Positions 51,146 to 63,256 of a stretch of 64,000 bases of DNA are shown here, piece by piece. A program made the translations under genes and the position numbers. The notes beneath the pieces were generated by a model that did not search any database, was not told the DNA's origin, and saw nothing but the letters and a program-made list of their open reading frames with translations. The stretch lies in contig NC_089036.1 of assembly GCF_034140825.1 (NCBI RefSeq), positions 25,929,001-25,993,000 of the forward strand, written 5' to 3'. Source of the DNA: Oryza sativa Japonica Group (lineage: Eukaryota > Streptophyta > Magnoliopsida > Poales > Poaceae). Position 1 is the first letter of the stretch, and each line of letters begins with the position of its first letter.

Positions 51146-54100
51146 AACTTGTTCTTCTGAATGTGTAGTTTGTTGATCCGTAGCCACTGATGAGATCTGT
51201 ACTTGCTTTGGCGTTCTACTGTTAAATCAATCTACATTCAATTCAGTCAGGTGCATTTGCCATACTTTTTTTTTTCATTTCTGTTGCTAGGAGTTCTTCA
51301 GTCTAAAATTATAATTTATAGCTGTATTCTGGTATGGGGCCTGATGAATTTCACCAAGAATGTTGGCAAGTTCCTGGAATATTGGAATTGCAACATTAAT
51401 TACTTCAATGTGTGTTTTTTTGTGCTGTGCAGAATTGCTGAATAAATTAATGATTCGTGAGAATTATTCGAGGGTACAAATGAACGAATGAATTATTATA
51501 AAGATAAAAATGGATTTAAGACAGTATTATAAGAAATCATAGCATTTAGGAATTCGGGAAAGTGTGCCCATTTATCCATTCATTCGTTAAGCAGAGATGT
51601 CCTAGTATGGTAGTGGACCAGAACGACAATGGGTTGTGAATAGCTACAGTCCTGTTTGGACCAGAACACAGGAAATTTTGCTGGGGGTAGAATCGAATTG
51701 TTTCTCGTGAAATTCACAGCTCATATCCTGTGCAAGAACATCAAAACTGAGAGGAGCAGAAGAGGTTGTAGCTTCAGTGTAAAGATACGAACAGTGCACA
51801 GTGTTTCACTTCCGCGGTGAGAATAGAGAGAGAGAAAAGATTGCGTTAAAATCAGGTGGCGGGAGAGGTCGCCGACATGCTCTTTTTGAGCCAACGAAGC
51901 CATGAAGCCTTTGCCGGGTGGGGCTCCAATTATACGCTGAAAGCGAGTAGGCGACCAACGCCATATGCATATCCAAAACTAGGAAGGCTGGTAGCCGGTC
52001 CATTCGCCTTCCCTTTCAACACAGGTCATCATCATCGCTTCATCGCCCCTGTACCCCCCCTCGCTTCTCTGCCCTCTCCTCCCTCTCTCGACGTCTTTCT
52101 CCAGTCATCTTTTGTTGAAAAAAACGCTCTCACAACCTCCCGCAAAGTCAACTAATCAACGCAGTTTTTGGCATCTTCATGTGCGTATTGCGATTGCTAC
52201 TTGGTTGTACGGGCTAACTATAGTATTAAAAATCACGGATGGCTAAGTGGTGCTGGTGTGTACCTAGTTCATCAGAGTTCAAGTTTTAGATTTAGTTTAG
52301 CTGTCCAATGTTTTTAGGAGTGCTTATGCATGTATGCTAGGTTAATACGTGGTGTCCTCGCTACAGGGGGTGGGTGTTTGATGCCTCCAACATTAACTTA
52401 AAACATGTGTACAGGACTTACAAATGTTTGTGCGTGCAAGTGGTGGTATGCAAACACACAACCCAAATTATTGGGAAGTGGCAAATCCTCTAAAGAAAAA
52501 AAATAAAAACATGAATAAAATGATTTACTCTTATTGTGGTGGGATTAGCTCATCGGAATTCAAGTTTCTAGACTTACCGCAGATGCTCGTATTTACGATT
52601 AATTATTCTTAGTGGTATATGACATCCGTTGACAGCGAGATGTTTATAGTTACGTCGTTAATCTCAATATATGTCATCCAGTTTTTGAAGGTGTTTATTA
52701 TAGAGTTAATGCGTGCACATGTGAGCGCGTTATAGGGATGATTGTGTACGTGTGTTTTGTGCCTGTTTTTGTAAGGTGTCTTTCAAAAAATGATATTATA
52801 CTACTTTTTTTTCGAGGAAACGATATTAGGCTCTTGTCTCGTACAACATCCAGTGGAACACATGGTTTTGCATGATCTCACAACAATAATCAGTTCAATC
52901 TCCATAGATATCCTCGAAAATTCCTGCTTTTGCAAACAACCAACCCTAAACGCCAAGCCATGGATCGCATCCCCCTCATCCATCTCATTCTCACCGTACG
53001 TTTCCTTCGTCCCGGGTGATGATCGATCGATCGATCCAGCTGCCGCCGTCCATCCAAGCTTTGGGCCCCCAGAGCAGCAGCACCCACGCCCCCACAGCTC
53101 ATGGCTGCAAAAACTGTACGCTACAGCGTTGTACAATGTACATGTCCACGTCCATACAGTCGCAGCTTGGACGACGGAAACCTGTACACAGTCTCGTGCA
53201 TGACCACATGATAACGATTTTTTAGTAGGCCAAAGACCAAAGTTTTTTTTTTCTTTTTCCTGCACATCCCCAGCAGTAGCCCCCATCATCCAGTGTCCAC
53301 CGAATCGTCACCGAGCTTTTGGTTCGAAAACGATCGATTTCCTCGCGCGAAACCCCCACGAATCCGTCCGTTTTTGTTGCTGCTGCTGCTGCCGCCGCCG
53401 CGAAATTCCGAGATCTCCCTGTCTCGGCAGCCAGCGTCTCTCAGGTCGCTGTGCCTGCACAGTTTGGGTTCTTTCACACGTCCAGTTCAGCACCCACGGG
53501 GATAAGATATTGTAATGAGCTCGAGCCGTCGACTATTAAACTAATCCTCGCCGTGATGTGATACGGTGGTAGATTAGGCTTAAGCTATGTAGCGTTTGCT
53601 GCTGCTACTATTTGTAAAAGACCCTGCAGATTCCAGCAAAGTGTGAGAGCTACTGGACCCAGATTCCCATGTGCCCTGCCCCCCCTATGGTGGTACAGTA
53701 CTACTGCTGCGACCACACTGCCTCTTGCCCTCTTCTGCTCCTCCCATTTCTCCTCCTCTCCTTCCCTCCTGATCAAGGTCAGGTCTCTCTGGTGACCCAG
53801 ATAATTAGCGCTCGCATTTACTACGTTGCACACACGAGTAAAATACCTTGAATAGTATATTCCGTATTGCCATTTCGCTACGAACATGTAGCGTGTAGTG
53901 CATGGCTGCATGCATTAGAATCCAGACAAAAATGTGCTGGTATTGTTGTATAGTAGTAATAATGTTGATTACTGTTTCCTCAATCATGAAATAAGTTTAT
54001 TTAAGCCATCATTTGCATTAGAGGCTGTGAAAATATAAGATAAATACATTAACAATAGATAAAGAGGGAGATAATAATTGCATTAGGATTTGATCAAGTA

Positions 54101-54274
54101 TTGGATATTCTAGTTTTTTCGATTGTATTGGTATATGAAATGAATTACAATTAATTTATTTTGAGACGAAAGTAGCAACATGTACTACTACTAGTACTTC
54201 ATGAGAAGAAATTTTGTAGAAAAAAGTAAGTGGGGGGGGGGAAGTGAAGTACTATGGTAAAATACGCAGAAAAA
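51146..54274. other. Intergenic spacer between EAPP and TCP genes
   Basis: 3' UTR to about 51450, then mixed-composition DNA. Patches at 51850-52150, 52960-53200 and 53290-53560 are GC-richer, with purine tracts and gatcgatcgatc, and could be unannotated exons or leaders of non-coding RNAs. Their frames (at most about 160 codons) show no domain. A gctgctgctgctgccgccgc run lies at about 53380. I found no complete gene. Confidence 0.45.
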
Positions 54275-54608
54275 GGCCCTGTATAGATGGGACTAAAACT
54301 TTTAAGTCCCTATCACATCGGATGTTTGAAAATTAATTATAAATATTAAATATAGACTATTAATAAAACCCATCCATAATCTTGGACTAATTTGCAAGAC
54401 GAATCTAATGAGCCTAATTAATCCATGATTAGCCTATGTGATGCTACAGTAAACATTCTCTAATTATAGATTAATTAGGCTTAAAAAATTTGTCTCGTGA
54501 ATTAGCTTTTATTTATGTAATTAGTTTTGTAAGTAGTCTATATTTAATACTCTAAATTAGTGTCTAAAGACAGGGACTAAAGTTAAGTCCCTGGATCTAA
54601 ACACCACC
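54275..54608. mobile_element. Tourist-like MITE directly upstream of the TCP gene
   Basis: From ggccctgtatagatggga at 54275 to ctggatctaaacaccacc at 54608, with imperfect terminal inverted repeats and TAA after the right end. Internal blocks catcggatgtttgaaaatta, gcctaattaatccatgatta and ttaattaggcttaaaaaatt are shared with 33038-33377 and 33922-35311. Confidence 0.75.
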
Positions 54609-54635
54609 TAAAGACGAGCAAGTCTACATCAAGTC

Positions 54636-54752
54636 CATTATAAATCTATCCGGCGTGTCCCTCTCCCCATCACCTCAAAACCTCTCAAACCCCACAGGCA
54701 CCGGACCACCACCACCATTGGCACCACCTCGCATCACACTCTCTCGCTCGCC
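54636..54752 (+). promoter_or_regulatory. Core promoter and leader of the TCP gene
   Basis: A TATA-like ttataaat lies at about 54638-54645, about 108 bp before the ATG at 54753 and only some 30 bp beyond the end of the MITE. Confidence 0.6.
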
Positions 54753-55388
54753 ATGAGCTCCCGCGACGCCGCCGCCACGTTCCATGTCTACCAGCCCGTG
54801 CAGATCCCGACGGCCACGGTGGCGCCCGCTGCGGCAGTGTCGGCGGCGCCGGCAGAGGCCGTCGCCCAGCTGGTCCCGGCGCCGAGCAAGAAGGCGGCCG
54901 GCGCGGCGGGTGGGAAGGACCGGCACAGCAAGGTGAACGGGCGCGGGCGGCGCGTGCGGATGCCGATCGTGTGCGCGGCGCGGGTGTTCCAGCTCACGCG
55001 GGAGCTGGGGCTCAAGTCCGACGGCCAGACCATCGAGTGGCTGCTCCGCCAGGCCGAGCCGTCCATCCTCGCCGCCACGGGGACCGGCACCACCCCGGCC
55101 GCCTTCGTCTCCTCCTCCGCGCCGTCCACCTCCTCCTCGCACCAGCACACCCTCCTCGGCAAGCGCCAGCGCCAGGAGTCCGCCGCCGCCGACGCCGTCT
55201 CCGTCGCCGGCGCCGCGTCCGCGTTCTGGGCGGCGCTGCCCGCACCAGGCCGGCCCGACGCCTGGGGCTTCTCCCCGCTGGACGCGCAGCCGACGTACGT
55301 GCCGATGGCGCAGGCGCACCACCACCACCTCAACCTCCTCGCCGCGCTCTCCGGCGCCGCCAGGCGCGCCGAGGAGGAGTCCCGGTGA
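54753..55388 (+). CDS. Class I (PCF-type) TCP transcription factor
   Basis: Intronless, 211 aa, nuclear DNA-binding protein. The TCP domain is at residues 55-114: a basic region [20 protein letters not shown], then helix-loop-helix sequence [20 protein letters not shown] and [20 protein letters not shown]. The class I hallmark is the basic region shorter than in class II (no four-residue insertion). Class I TCPs bind GGNCCCAC and Site II motifs and often promote expression of cell-cycle, ribosomal and proteasome genes. The flanks are Ala/Pro/Ser-rich, with KRQR at about 137-140 and a His run (AQAHHHHLN) near the C-terminus. The codons are strongly GC-biased, as usual for intronless cereal transcription factors. 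The exact rice TCP number is not certain to me. Confidence 0.95.
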   Translation: MSSRDAAATFHVYQPVQIPTATVAPAAAVSAAPAEAVAQLVPAPSKKAAGAAGGKDRHSKVNGRGRRVRMPIVCAARVFQLTRELGLKSDGQTIEWLLRQAEPSILAATGTGTTPAAFVSSSAPSTSSSHQHTLLGKRQRQESAAADAVSVAGAASAFWAALPAPGRPDAWGFSPLDAQPTYVPMAQAHHHHLNLLAALSGAARRAEEESR

Positions 55389-57977
55389 ATCACGCACAGC
55401 AGCATGCATCTTCCGAGCTCTGACACGTCTTTCGCTCAATTCACCGACGCGTACTGCACTGGCGTCCGTACGCCTTGTTCTTGGGACAGTTCTTGATTGG
55501 AGTGTGCTTCTTCTCTCTACCCCGTGGATCGATCGTTTTGCCTTCTTCCTGTGCGGTTCATCAATTGCTCAAGATGAAATTAATTGTTGCTGTGGTGTTT
55601 AAGCTCAAAACTGTAAATACGAGTCCTTAGATCTCATCTTACTCCTACAAATTCCAGCGCCGCATGTGTTTGTGTGTTTGCCACTTGTTTCCAGCTCTTG
55701 TGCTATGATTCCATGGAACTTGTTTCAGTTTAGCTTCATCTACATCGTTGTCAGACCAAATCATTTGACAGTTACAGAAACATGTTGCATTGAGCTGCTA
55801 TTCCTTGTGTGCATTTCCTATCTCAGCAGTCTATCCAGGATTATAGCGTGCACATCAATCACAATCTTCCATTGCTTCTTTTTTGAAAAAGAGGAAAAAA
55901 CAATGTTTCATTCTTTTTTTGTTAAACGAATCGGCGCTTATAGCGTGCTAACTTTATTGAATATAGCAGGAGAAAAACAATCTTTGATTGCTCATGGAAA
56001 TGTTCTTGAGCTCATTTCGATCGTAAGTAGGAGGAGGGATGTAAAACAAAGCAATTGTTGTTCAACTAGGCGTAGGAGAAGGCATTCGAGCAAGTCTGAG
56101 AATTTCCTCGGTTACCCCATCCATGGCTGCAGATTACACCAATGATAACGCTGGCTGGGAAGATGCCCGTTCTCCTGTATACTCCTCTGGTTTCTTTTCT
56201 CTCAAAAAATTCGCCTTTTTTTCCCCTGCTCTTCTTCTGCAAGTGCAAGCTATAGCTCCGAGCGGGGGGAAGGAAAAGGAGGAAAGGCTGCGGCGCTGCA
56301 GCGGCATGCAGTGCTGCACAGTGCGCGCTGCTGCTGCGGCCGCTGCCGCTGCCTGAAGCTTTTGCCCATGGTGAAAGGTTGAGGCCGTTGTGCATGTATA
56401 GGGCTCGTCGTTGCGTGTCAAAGCTGGACGCAACCTCTCGGCCTCTGAACTGTAAAGATGCCCTACCTTTCGTACAACGTCCTGCATGCTGCCATGTCCC
56501 GTGCTAGCTACTACTCTCTCTTGCAATTGCAACACAGCGGACTACTCCTACCGGCTAGAGGTTGACTTGGCATGGCAGGCCGGTTACTCTCTTGTTGCAC
56601 TGTACATATATTGCACATTGCTATATATACTGCCCCTCTAGGGAATGTAATTAAGGAGGCATGGTTGAACGTATCAGGTAAAACAAATGGAGGGTCACAG
56701 GGCATGTTACTACATGATACTCCTAGTACTTGACAATCTTATTTTTGGATGATCTATAGTTTGACTGTGTTAGTATAGTGTGAGAACAAGAATTTCCTGC
56801 TAGCAGTACTCTACGCAGTATTAGAAGCGCCGGGCGGAAGGATGCAAATTTGGGGTCGCTGTAAATTCCTGGTCAAAATGGTCAGGAGATCCCAATAAGA
56901 GAGACGCTAGTACAATGTCGGTTGGTAGTCTGACCTGTCACCACGTACTCCGCCATGCAGCGTGTCAGTAGTATAAACTTGGACAAGGTAGTAGGAGTAG
57001 TACGTGCGTGCGTACCATAGCTATCCCAGTACGTACGCGCGTACTAGTACCACACATCCCTACTGCTTTGCTTTTGCAGCGATGCAATACTGGTGTTCCG
57101 AGTTCTCTTTGCTCTCAACATTTTGGACCGCTCATTCAGTGATTCAGACTTTCACTGTAGCTAGATAGGAGTATACTAGTAGTACTAATGATCTTGTTAT
57201 GCATGTAAGCGAACAAAAGTGTGTGTCAAGGCCGGCTTGACCGAGAAAAATTGTCCGTCCAAGCCGTCCTGGCTCATGGCTGTTCGCATGCACGGATCTC
57301 TCAGAGGCACGGGGAGCCTGATGTTTCTGATCGGCCGCAGACTGGGACGGTCCGTCCCTTTGCCGCCTGGTTTTGGTTGGTGGCGGCCAGCTGCTGCTGC
57401 TGCCGCTGCCGCTGCTGCAGCTCTGCATATTCCTCCTTTGCGATTGGCCGGTACAAAGCACATGTCGCGGCCCGCGGGCGTGGCTGCGCGCGACTGTGTT
57501 CGTGACAGTGTGACTACGTACTGTGTCGTAGTCGTCGTCGTCTACTCTGCCGCGCGCTACGTACTCTTACTCCGAGAGGCGAGAGAGTGAGGAGAGGTGT
57601 GGTCGCCGACGGCGAGACACTGGCATGCACCACCGAGGCCGGTGGAAGCTCCCCGGCAGATTTGGCTGAAAATGTGACACCATACCTATGACCGGATGAT
57701 ACATCTTGTTTCTATGAATTTCTATCTAGATTTATCTTATCCAGTCTTACACTCTTCATCAAAAAGAAAAAGCTAAAATCCTAATTGCACATTTTCATAT
57801 TCATAATCAGGATTTAATTTTCTTTTAAAATATATAAAAATATGTTGCTACATTGTGAGATGGAGAGACTACTTTTAAGCAATACCGTACCTGTGGTCCT
57901 GACTCTTTGTCCTCTTTGTCTTGCCTCAAGAGCAACACGTAGAGAGGTGGCAGCAGGTAATACTGATAGAGTACTTG
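55389..57977. other. Spacer downstream of the TCP gene
   Basis: 3' UTR to roughly 55700. Further on are mixed-composition DNA, a GC-rich gctgctgcggccgctgccgc patch at about 56325-56355 and another GC-rich block at 57200-57600. Frames of up to 160 codons exist but are low-complexity or T-rich. No domain, RNA gene or bounded repeat was recognised. Confidence 0.4.
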
Positions 57978-59344
57978 TAAGGGCATCAGCAATCAAAGAT
58001 ACTCTATGGGTGTCCTCACTAACCGAAGCTACTCTATGGGACACCCATCTCACAATGGAGGATACTCGTAGCTGGATTCTTTAAAATCTTAGGCAACTTT
58101 ATAGGGCTACTGCAGCCCACAACGGGTGTCCCGACTCAAAGTAGCCCAGTAAGAAATGAGGATTTTTACGGTACTCTATACTGCAAGTATATACTTATAG
58201 TATAAACAATCCAACGGTGTAGATTTATCTGATCTTCCTCTAAATTAATTTGCAGTATAAATTTAAAAGGGTATATTTGTCTTTCCATCTTTTTTACGTG
58301 GGGATATTTTTGTATTTTCGCGTTTTCTTTTTGTCCGATCTGGCTCGAGAGAAATCCACTCCAGAGAATTATGTTTGCTTTCCTTCGTCCCATGCTCTAT
58401 CGACGCCGCCGACAACCAAAACTCTGCAAGCGCCTGAGCCAAACTCGGTGCCATCGGCGACGGCGCGCCCCAGCCTCTCGTTCGCCCAGTCACCAGCCCT
58501 AGCACCATTGAGAAATTGCACTGATAGCCAATCGTTGTTTTCATTTTGCATAACTGTCTCCTGGTGCCGCCTCCATGCAGGGATTGATAGATCTGGCAAA
58601 TCATCCCGTCATAAACTAATTGAACAAGAAATATACTGAGAACTTGATATGTCTGGCAAAAAAAAAAATGAACTAGTCATCTATCAATTTCATGGATCAT
58701 GCATGGCTATGCATGTCAAAACTTAACAGTGCTGATATATATTTTTAGATGCAAGTGCAACCAAAAAAGTGTCTACTACCGATGGAAAATTACTCCCGAT
58801 GACAAATCTCAATTTCAAATGACTAAACAGCCATTTTTAGATTTTTTAACAAATACCAAACCTACCCTTCTATATACTGTAAGTATATACTTGCAGTAGA
58901 ATGTACCGTAAAAATCCTCTAAAAAATTCCACCCATACCCCTCCCACCAGCCCAGTAAACCGTCTAAACTTCTCATCTCTTCCTCTCCTTTCTCGTCTCC
59001 TCTGCTCGCGCCCTTCTTTCTTCTCGCCTCCGCCACCTCCCTACGCCGCCACTAGATCTGGTGGCCACCACCAGCTCCTCCACCACCTCTCCGAGTCCGA
59101 TTCCTCCCCAACGCCGGCCAAGGGTGAAAGGGGAAATTTCTGGTGGGGGAACCGTGTCCACAAGAGACGACATCGTCCAACGCGAAACCTCAAGCGAGTG
59201 GCTCAGGAAAAAGGGAGTTGAGGAGGCTGGGGGTGCGTTCCCCTCGTGGGGGTCGCACCTCCCTGTTGAGACACGGCTCATGGACGGGGGGCGAACGGCG
59301 TGAGCGAGGCTACGGTCCAGGGGCACCCATTGCTGATGCTCTAA
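57978..59344. mobile_element. Tourist-like element with GGGCATCAGCAAT ends, interrupted by a MULE
   Basis: The left end gggcatcagcaat at 57981 and the inverted right end gagcatcagcaat (ending 59341) are terminal inverted repeats with TAA on both sides. The interior holds gggtgtcc/ggacaccc repeats on the left and a GC-rich part at 58930-59340. A separate Mutator-like element (58158-58919) lies within. Without it the host element would be about 590 bp. The GC-rich right part has open frames but no recognisable product. Confidence 0.6.
58150..58927. mobile_element. Non-autonomous Mutator-like element nested in the Tourist element
   Basis: The element is 58158-58919. The inverted repeats (about 47 bp) begin gaggatttttacggtact and, inverted, gaggatttttacggtacat, and both continue through ctgcaagtatatactta. 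The flanks taagaaat and taaaaaat agree at 7 of 8. The interior at about 58380-58610 is GC-richer (cgacgccgccgacaaccaaa) and may be a captured fragment; its source is unknown. Confidence 0.75.
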
Positions 59345-59588
59345 GAGCAGGTATAATAGCTGGCTATAAGCCAGCTATAAAGATGTTTTAAAGAGATAAA
59401 GGAAGAGAGAGAAGAGCAGCGGGCTATAGATCTGTAGCCAGCTGCAGTACGGACTCCAAGACGTAATATGTGTATGACATGTCGGATCAGATATTAATGG
59501 TATAGTAAGCAATTATTGTATGAATTGACTATTATATTGGCTATAAATGATTTAGTACGTTGGATATATAATATTAAACTTGCTCTAA
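59342..59588. mobile_element. Tourist-like MITE, copy 2
   Basis: The element 59345-59585 (241 bp) has TAA on both sides, begins gagcaggtataatagct and ends aatattaaacttgctc. It is a sister copy of 27220-27459. Its left TAA is the same three bases that flank the right end of the preceding Tourist element. Confidence 0.87.
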
Positions 59589-60125
59589 TAAGGTGGTTGC
59601 TGGGTCAAAACTTGACTTCGATCGGCGCACGAACGCTTTGAACGGCCCCCGTGCTTCGCTTCGTGAGCGGCCAGTGCGCATATACAGCGGGGTTTCGGGG
59701 CTTCTGGCTGGCGCTGATCAACTAGCTCCTTTCTGGCGCGCCGTGCCGTGTGGCCGGCGCATCGCCGCCTGCGCCTGCGCGGCCCTGCGTGCAGCAGTGG
59801 ATAAGTCTTGGCCATTCCGTGAGGTTCTCTCCGTGTGACAAAACAGGTCGCCCCCGAGAAACACAACGGCACACGTACGGCAAATAACTGTGATCCATAC
59901 TGTGTAGTACACCTGTAGAGCCTGAATTTTATCTTGTCTGACGAATGGCCGAGTTGCTGCAATTTTATCGTCTGGCAGGACGTGATTTTCTTGTAATCTG
60001 TGGAACGGGTTTTGCTTCGGGCACTCCCAGACTCCCAGTAGTAGTAGGAGAGATCCGAGTCTTGCATGGGATCCAGCTTCAACGCGAAACCTAACCAGAA
60101 AGACTCCACCGTTTAAAAATAAATT

Positions 60126-60365
60126 TACTCCCTCCATCTAAAAATATTTGACGCGGTTGACTTTTTAAAAAATGTTTGACCGTTCGTCTTATTCAAAAAA
60201 TTTAAGTAATTATTAATTCTTTTTCTATCATTTGATTTATTGTTAAATATACTTTTATGTATATATATAGTTTTACACATTTTACAAAATTTTTTGTATA
60301 AGACGAACGGTCAAACATATTTAAAAAAAATCAACGGTGTCAAACATTTAGAAAAGGAGGGAGTA
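60126..60365. mobile_element. Stowaway-like MITE
   Basis: The element 60128-60363 has TA flanks. The left end ctccctccatctaaaaatat is inverted at the right end, and tttgaccgttcgtcttatt is mirrored exactly by aagacgaacggtcaaa. Confidence 0.87.
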
Positions 60366-60929
60366 TATCCTTACCTTCTATCTTCAACTTAACCAATCAT
60401 ACCATCCTTCATTTAATTTTTAACCTACTTTCTCTTCCTAACTACTCCCTTTAGCTTGATAATTCTCGTTGTTTTGGACAAGATAATGGACAAACTTCAA
60501 AGGCTTTGATTATAAATAACATCTAAAATAATTATCTTACAAATATGAAAACCATGTGTATAGATAAGTCTTGAAAAGTACTTTAATAAAATCATATATT
60601 TAATAATATTTATATACATATTATAATAAAAAAAATAGTGAACAAAGTTGTTTTTTTAAAGACTGTCCTTATTCAAAATAACAAGTATTATCAATATAGA
60701 GGGAGTACTTTTTAACGCTCATGCTCAACTAAGGAATCCTTACGTTTTAGGACGGAGAGAGTACCATTTAAGTATTCATATAGTTTCTTAACATTAATTG
60801 ATTAAAATGGGATTTAGGTAAAATAATTTGAAATTGATTAGATAGATCCAAACACAAACACTGGGCATTTGGTTCTTTCTAGGTGTTTTAGTTGGATATA
60901 ATATGAACCACTTAGTTCACTTACTATAA

Positions 60930-61169
60930 TACTCCCTCCGTCCCATAATATAAGGGATTTTAAGTTTTTGTTTGCACTGTTTGACCACTCGTCTTATTAA
61001 AAAAAATTTAGAATTATTTTTTTTTGACTTACTTTATTATCCAAAGTACTTTAAGCACAACTTTTCGTTTTTTATATTTGCATAAATTTTCTAAATAAGA
61101 CGATTGGTCAAATAATGCAAATAAAAACTCAAAATCCCTTATATTATGGGACGGAGGACGGAGGGAGTA
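60930..61169. mobile_element. Stowaway-like MITE with duplicated terminus
   Basis: The element 60932-61167 has TA flanks. The left end ctccctccgtcccataatat mirrors atattatgggacggagg. At the right end the terminal motif is doubled (acggaggacggagggag). Inner ttgaccactcgtcttatt and aagacgattggtcaaa pair. Confidence 0.88.
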
Positions 61170-61171
61170 GT

Positions 61172-61424
61172 ATCTACTTCACTGTCCCAAAATAAATCAA
61201 TTCCTAAAGTTTAAACTTTATCCTAAAATAAATCAATTTCGACTTTCTTATCTTTTATCGATCCAAGAATTGAAAAGTTTTTTTCCCTTCAATACCCTTA
61301 CTGATCCACCTATCAATACTACATTCTATTGATGAGGGACAATGTAGTCTTTTTTTTCCTTAGTACTAATTTTGTCTGGGAATGCGAGGGTGCAATTTGG
61401 CTTATTTTGAAACGAATGGAGTAC
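61172..61424. mobile_element. Degraded Stowaway-like repeat
   Basis: The left part ctacttcactgtcccaaaat and the right part attttgaaacgaatggagta are weak inverses. The interior repeats ataaatcaatt. The ends are eroded, so the boundaries are approximate. Confidence 0.45.
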
Positions 61425-61990
61425 TTCAAGTATCTAAAATTAGAATAGGCACGGGAAATGGAGTATTATTTAATTAATGGCATTCTCTTATCCAATGTTT
61501 GCAATTTTGGTTCGAAATTCCTAAAATCATTTCACTTGAAAATTCCCATATCATTTTTTAATTTAGCAAAAAAAATTCAAGTCGGTCAAAACTGTTCAAA
61601 TTAAATTACAAGAAAAAAAATCATGCCGAATATCCTAAATGCGCAGAACGTAATTACCAACCCTGCTCTACCTCGGTCAGCAAAAAGAAATAATGGGATT
61701 CATGTACTAATTAAAAAAACACTGTACAACAAGCTGAATAAGGAAAACGAACCACACGAACGTGCACTTGAGCGCTGATCTGTGACTGATCATGGCAGAT
61801 CGATCAATCGTCGGCATGAATGAATGAATAACCGAAGCTCCTCCGATCGGCACGGCGCACGCAGCAGCGGGTGATCGTATTCGATCGTACGTACGTGCAC
61901 GGTGCACCCACGTCGGAATAACTTCGAACAATCAACTGAGCAAGTTGCCACATACTCCTACAATTTTTGTTCATGCGCGTACTCTGCCCA

Positions 61991-62444
61991 TCAAGCTTCA
62001 CGCCATTTTGCACGGACGCCGCGCGTACTACGGTTCGCGGCGCGGTCGCCGGCCGGCGACCTCTCACCCTGCCTGGCACCGTAGCGGGTTCTATCACGCC
62101 GGCTTCTTGCCAACTGCACGGCTACGTCCTCCTCCGCCCTCAGACGCAGCAGGATCGCGGCCAACGTGACGTCGACGTGGCCGTCGCCGTCCTCGACCAC
62201 CGCCGCCCGCATCGTCCTCCAGCCGCCGCCGTACAGCTCGCCGAGGATCTCGTGGCACTCGCGGCCAGGGAAGAGGTCCTCGAGGGCGCCGCGAGGGTGC
62301 CGCGTTCTCGCGAGCTCCTCCGCGCGCTTGATCGTGGCGACCAGATTCGAGTACCTGGCGTGGAACTCCAAGATCTTCCTGAACGTGACGGCGGCGGCGT
62401 GGGGGTTCCGCTCCGTGACGAGCCAGCACGGGTCGCCCCCCGCC

Positions 62445-62492
<48 letters not shown>

Positions 62493-63256
62493 GCTTGGCC
62501 GATCTGGATGCCTGCGTTGCGGGGCCTCTTGGGCCTACTCGGCTTGACGCCCTTGTCCTTGTCGACGTCGTGGGCGGGCTGGCTGATCTGGAGGAGGTCG
62601 GCGGCGCGTGGCTTTACGGTCCTGATCGGCTTGACGGCGTCGGCTGCGAACGTGTTAGCGGCGGCGGCGGCGGCGCGTTTGCGCTTCCACGACGACGGGC
62701 CGGGACCTGCACCCGGGTCCTCCGCAAACTCCGGCGGCGGGCCCTTCGGGAGGAACTCGGCGGAGCAGCGGAGCAGGTCTCGGCGTGCCGGACCAAACAC
62801 TTTCTCGAGCTGTGCGTACACCTGATGAGCGTCCATCCATCTCTTCTTGTGCAAGTCGGAAAGCTTGACGACGACCCTGTCGTAAAGCTTCTCGTCCTCC
62901 GCCTTCACCCGCTCCAAGAATCGCTTGGCCTCGAGCGGCGACACGTCTCCCTTGCCTTGGGGCTTTGCCGTTGCCGCAGCGGGAAGGTGATCGGCGGGGA
63001 GCTCGATCTTGTACTCCGGACGGACGAAGGTGTTGAACTCCGCGATGAGGTCGGGGTGGTCGCCGAGGAGCACCGCCGCGCCGTCCACCACCAGGGAGGT
63101 GGACGCGTTCGCGTACTTGCCGTACTCGGTGAGGATGGTCTCGAGCCCCTTGTAGACGCACGGCTTCAACCAGAAGCGGCTTCTCACCTTCCTCAGGAAG
63201 GCGAGAGCCGCGCGGGTCAGCTCTTCTCGGTTCGCCGGCGCCGGCGGCGACGCCAT
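61991..63256 (-). CDS. PAH (SIN3-like) domain protein, intronless
   Basis: 421 aa on the minus strand, starting MASPPAPANREELTRAALAF. Two paired-amphipathic-helix-like modules are visible. The first is at about residues 12-88, with FLRKVRSRFW, YKGLETILTEY and LGDHPDLIAEFNTFV, close to the SIN3 consensus in which a four-helix bundle binds repressor peptides. A second and more divergent one at about 108-170 has AKRFLERVKAEDEKLYDRVV, VYAQLEKVF and LLRCSAEFLP. A basic stretch WKRKR at 190-194 could direct nuclear import. Poly-Ala and poly-Asp runs follow (about 275-295). SIN3 proteins are corepressor scaffolds of over 1000 aa, whereas this one lacks the histone-deacetylase interaction region. It may be a stand-alone PAH protein of the kind expanded in plants, perhaps derived from a retrocopy. 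The upstream leader is GC-rich. Confidence 0.8.

Larger units (their letters stand above)
59589..61990. other. Spacer rich in Stowaway-like MITEs
   Basis: From 59590 to 60120 there is a mixed-composition patch with unconvincing overlapping frames. From 60126 to about 61430 Stowaway-type elements follow each other: complete at 60128-60363 and 60932-61167, degraded near 60440-60770 and 61172-61425. The remainder up to the 3' end of the PAH gene is AT-rich. Confidence 0.55.

Noticed and set aside
55012-55439. Long alternative frames within the TCP gene
   Set aside because: Shadow frames of a GC-rich coding exon; only one frame carries the TCP domain.
56066-56535. Overlapping ORFs with Ala or Cys runs downstream of the TCP gene
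   Set aside because: They result from a gctgct-type simple repeat, with no domain and conflicting strands.
59585-60137. Minus-strand ORF of 174 codons
   Set aside because: No recognisable motifs, and it runs next to MITE ends; probably chance.
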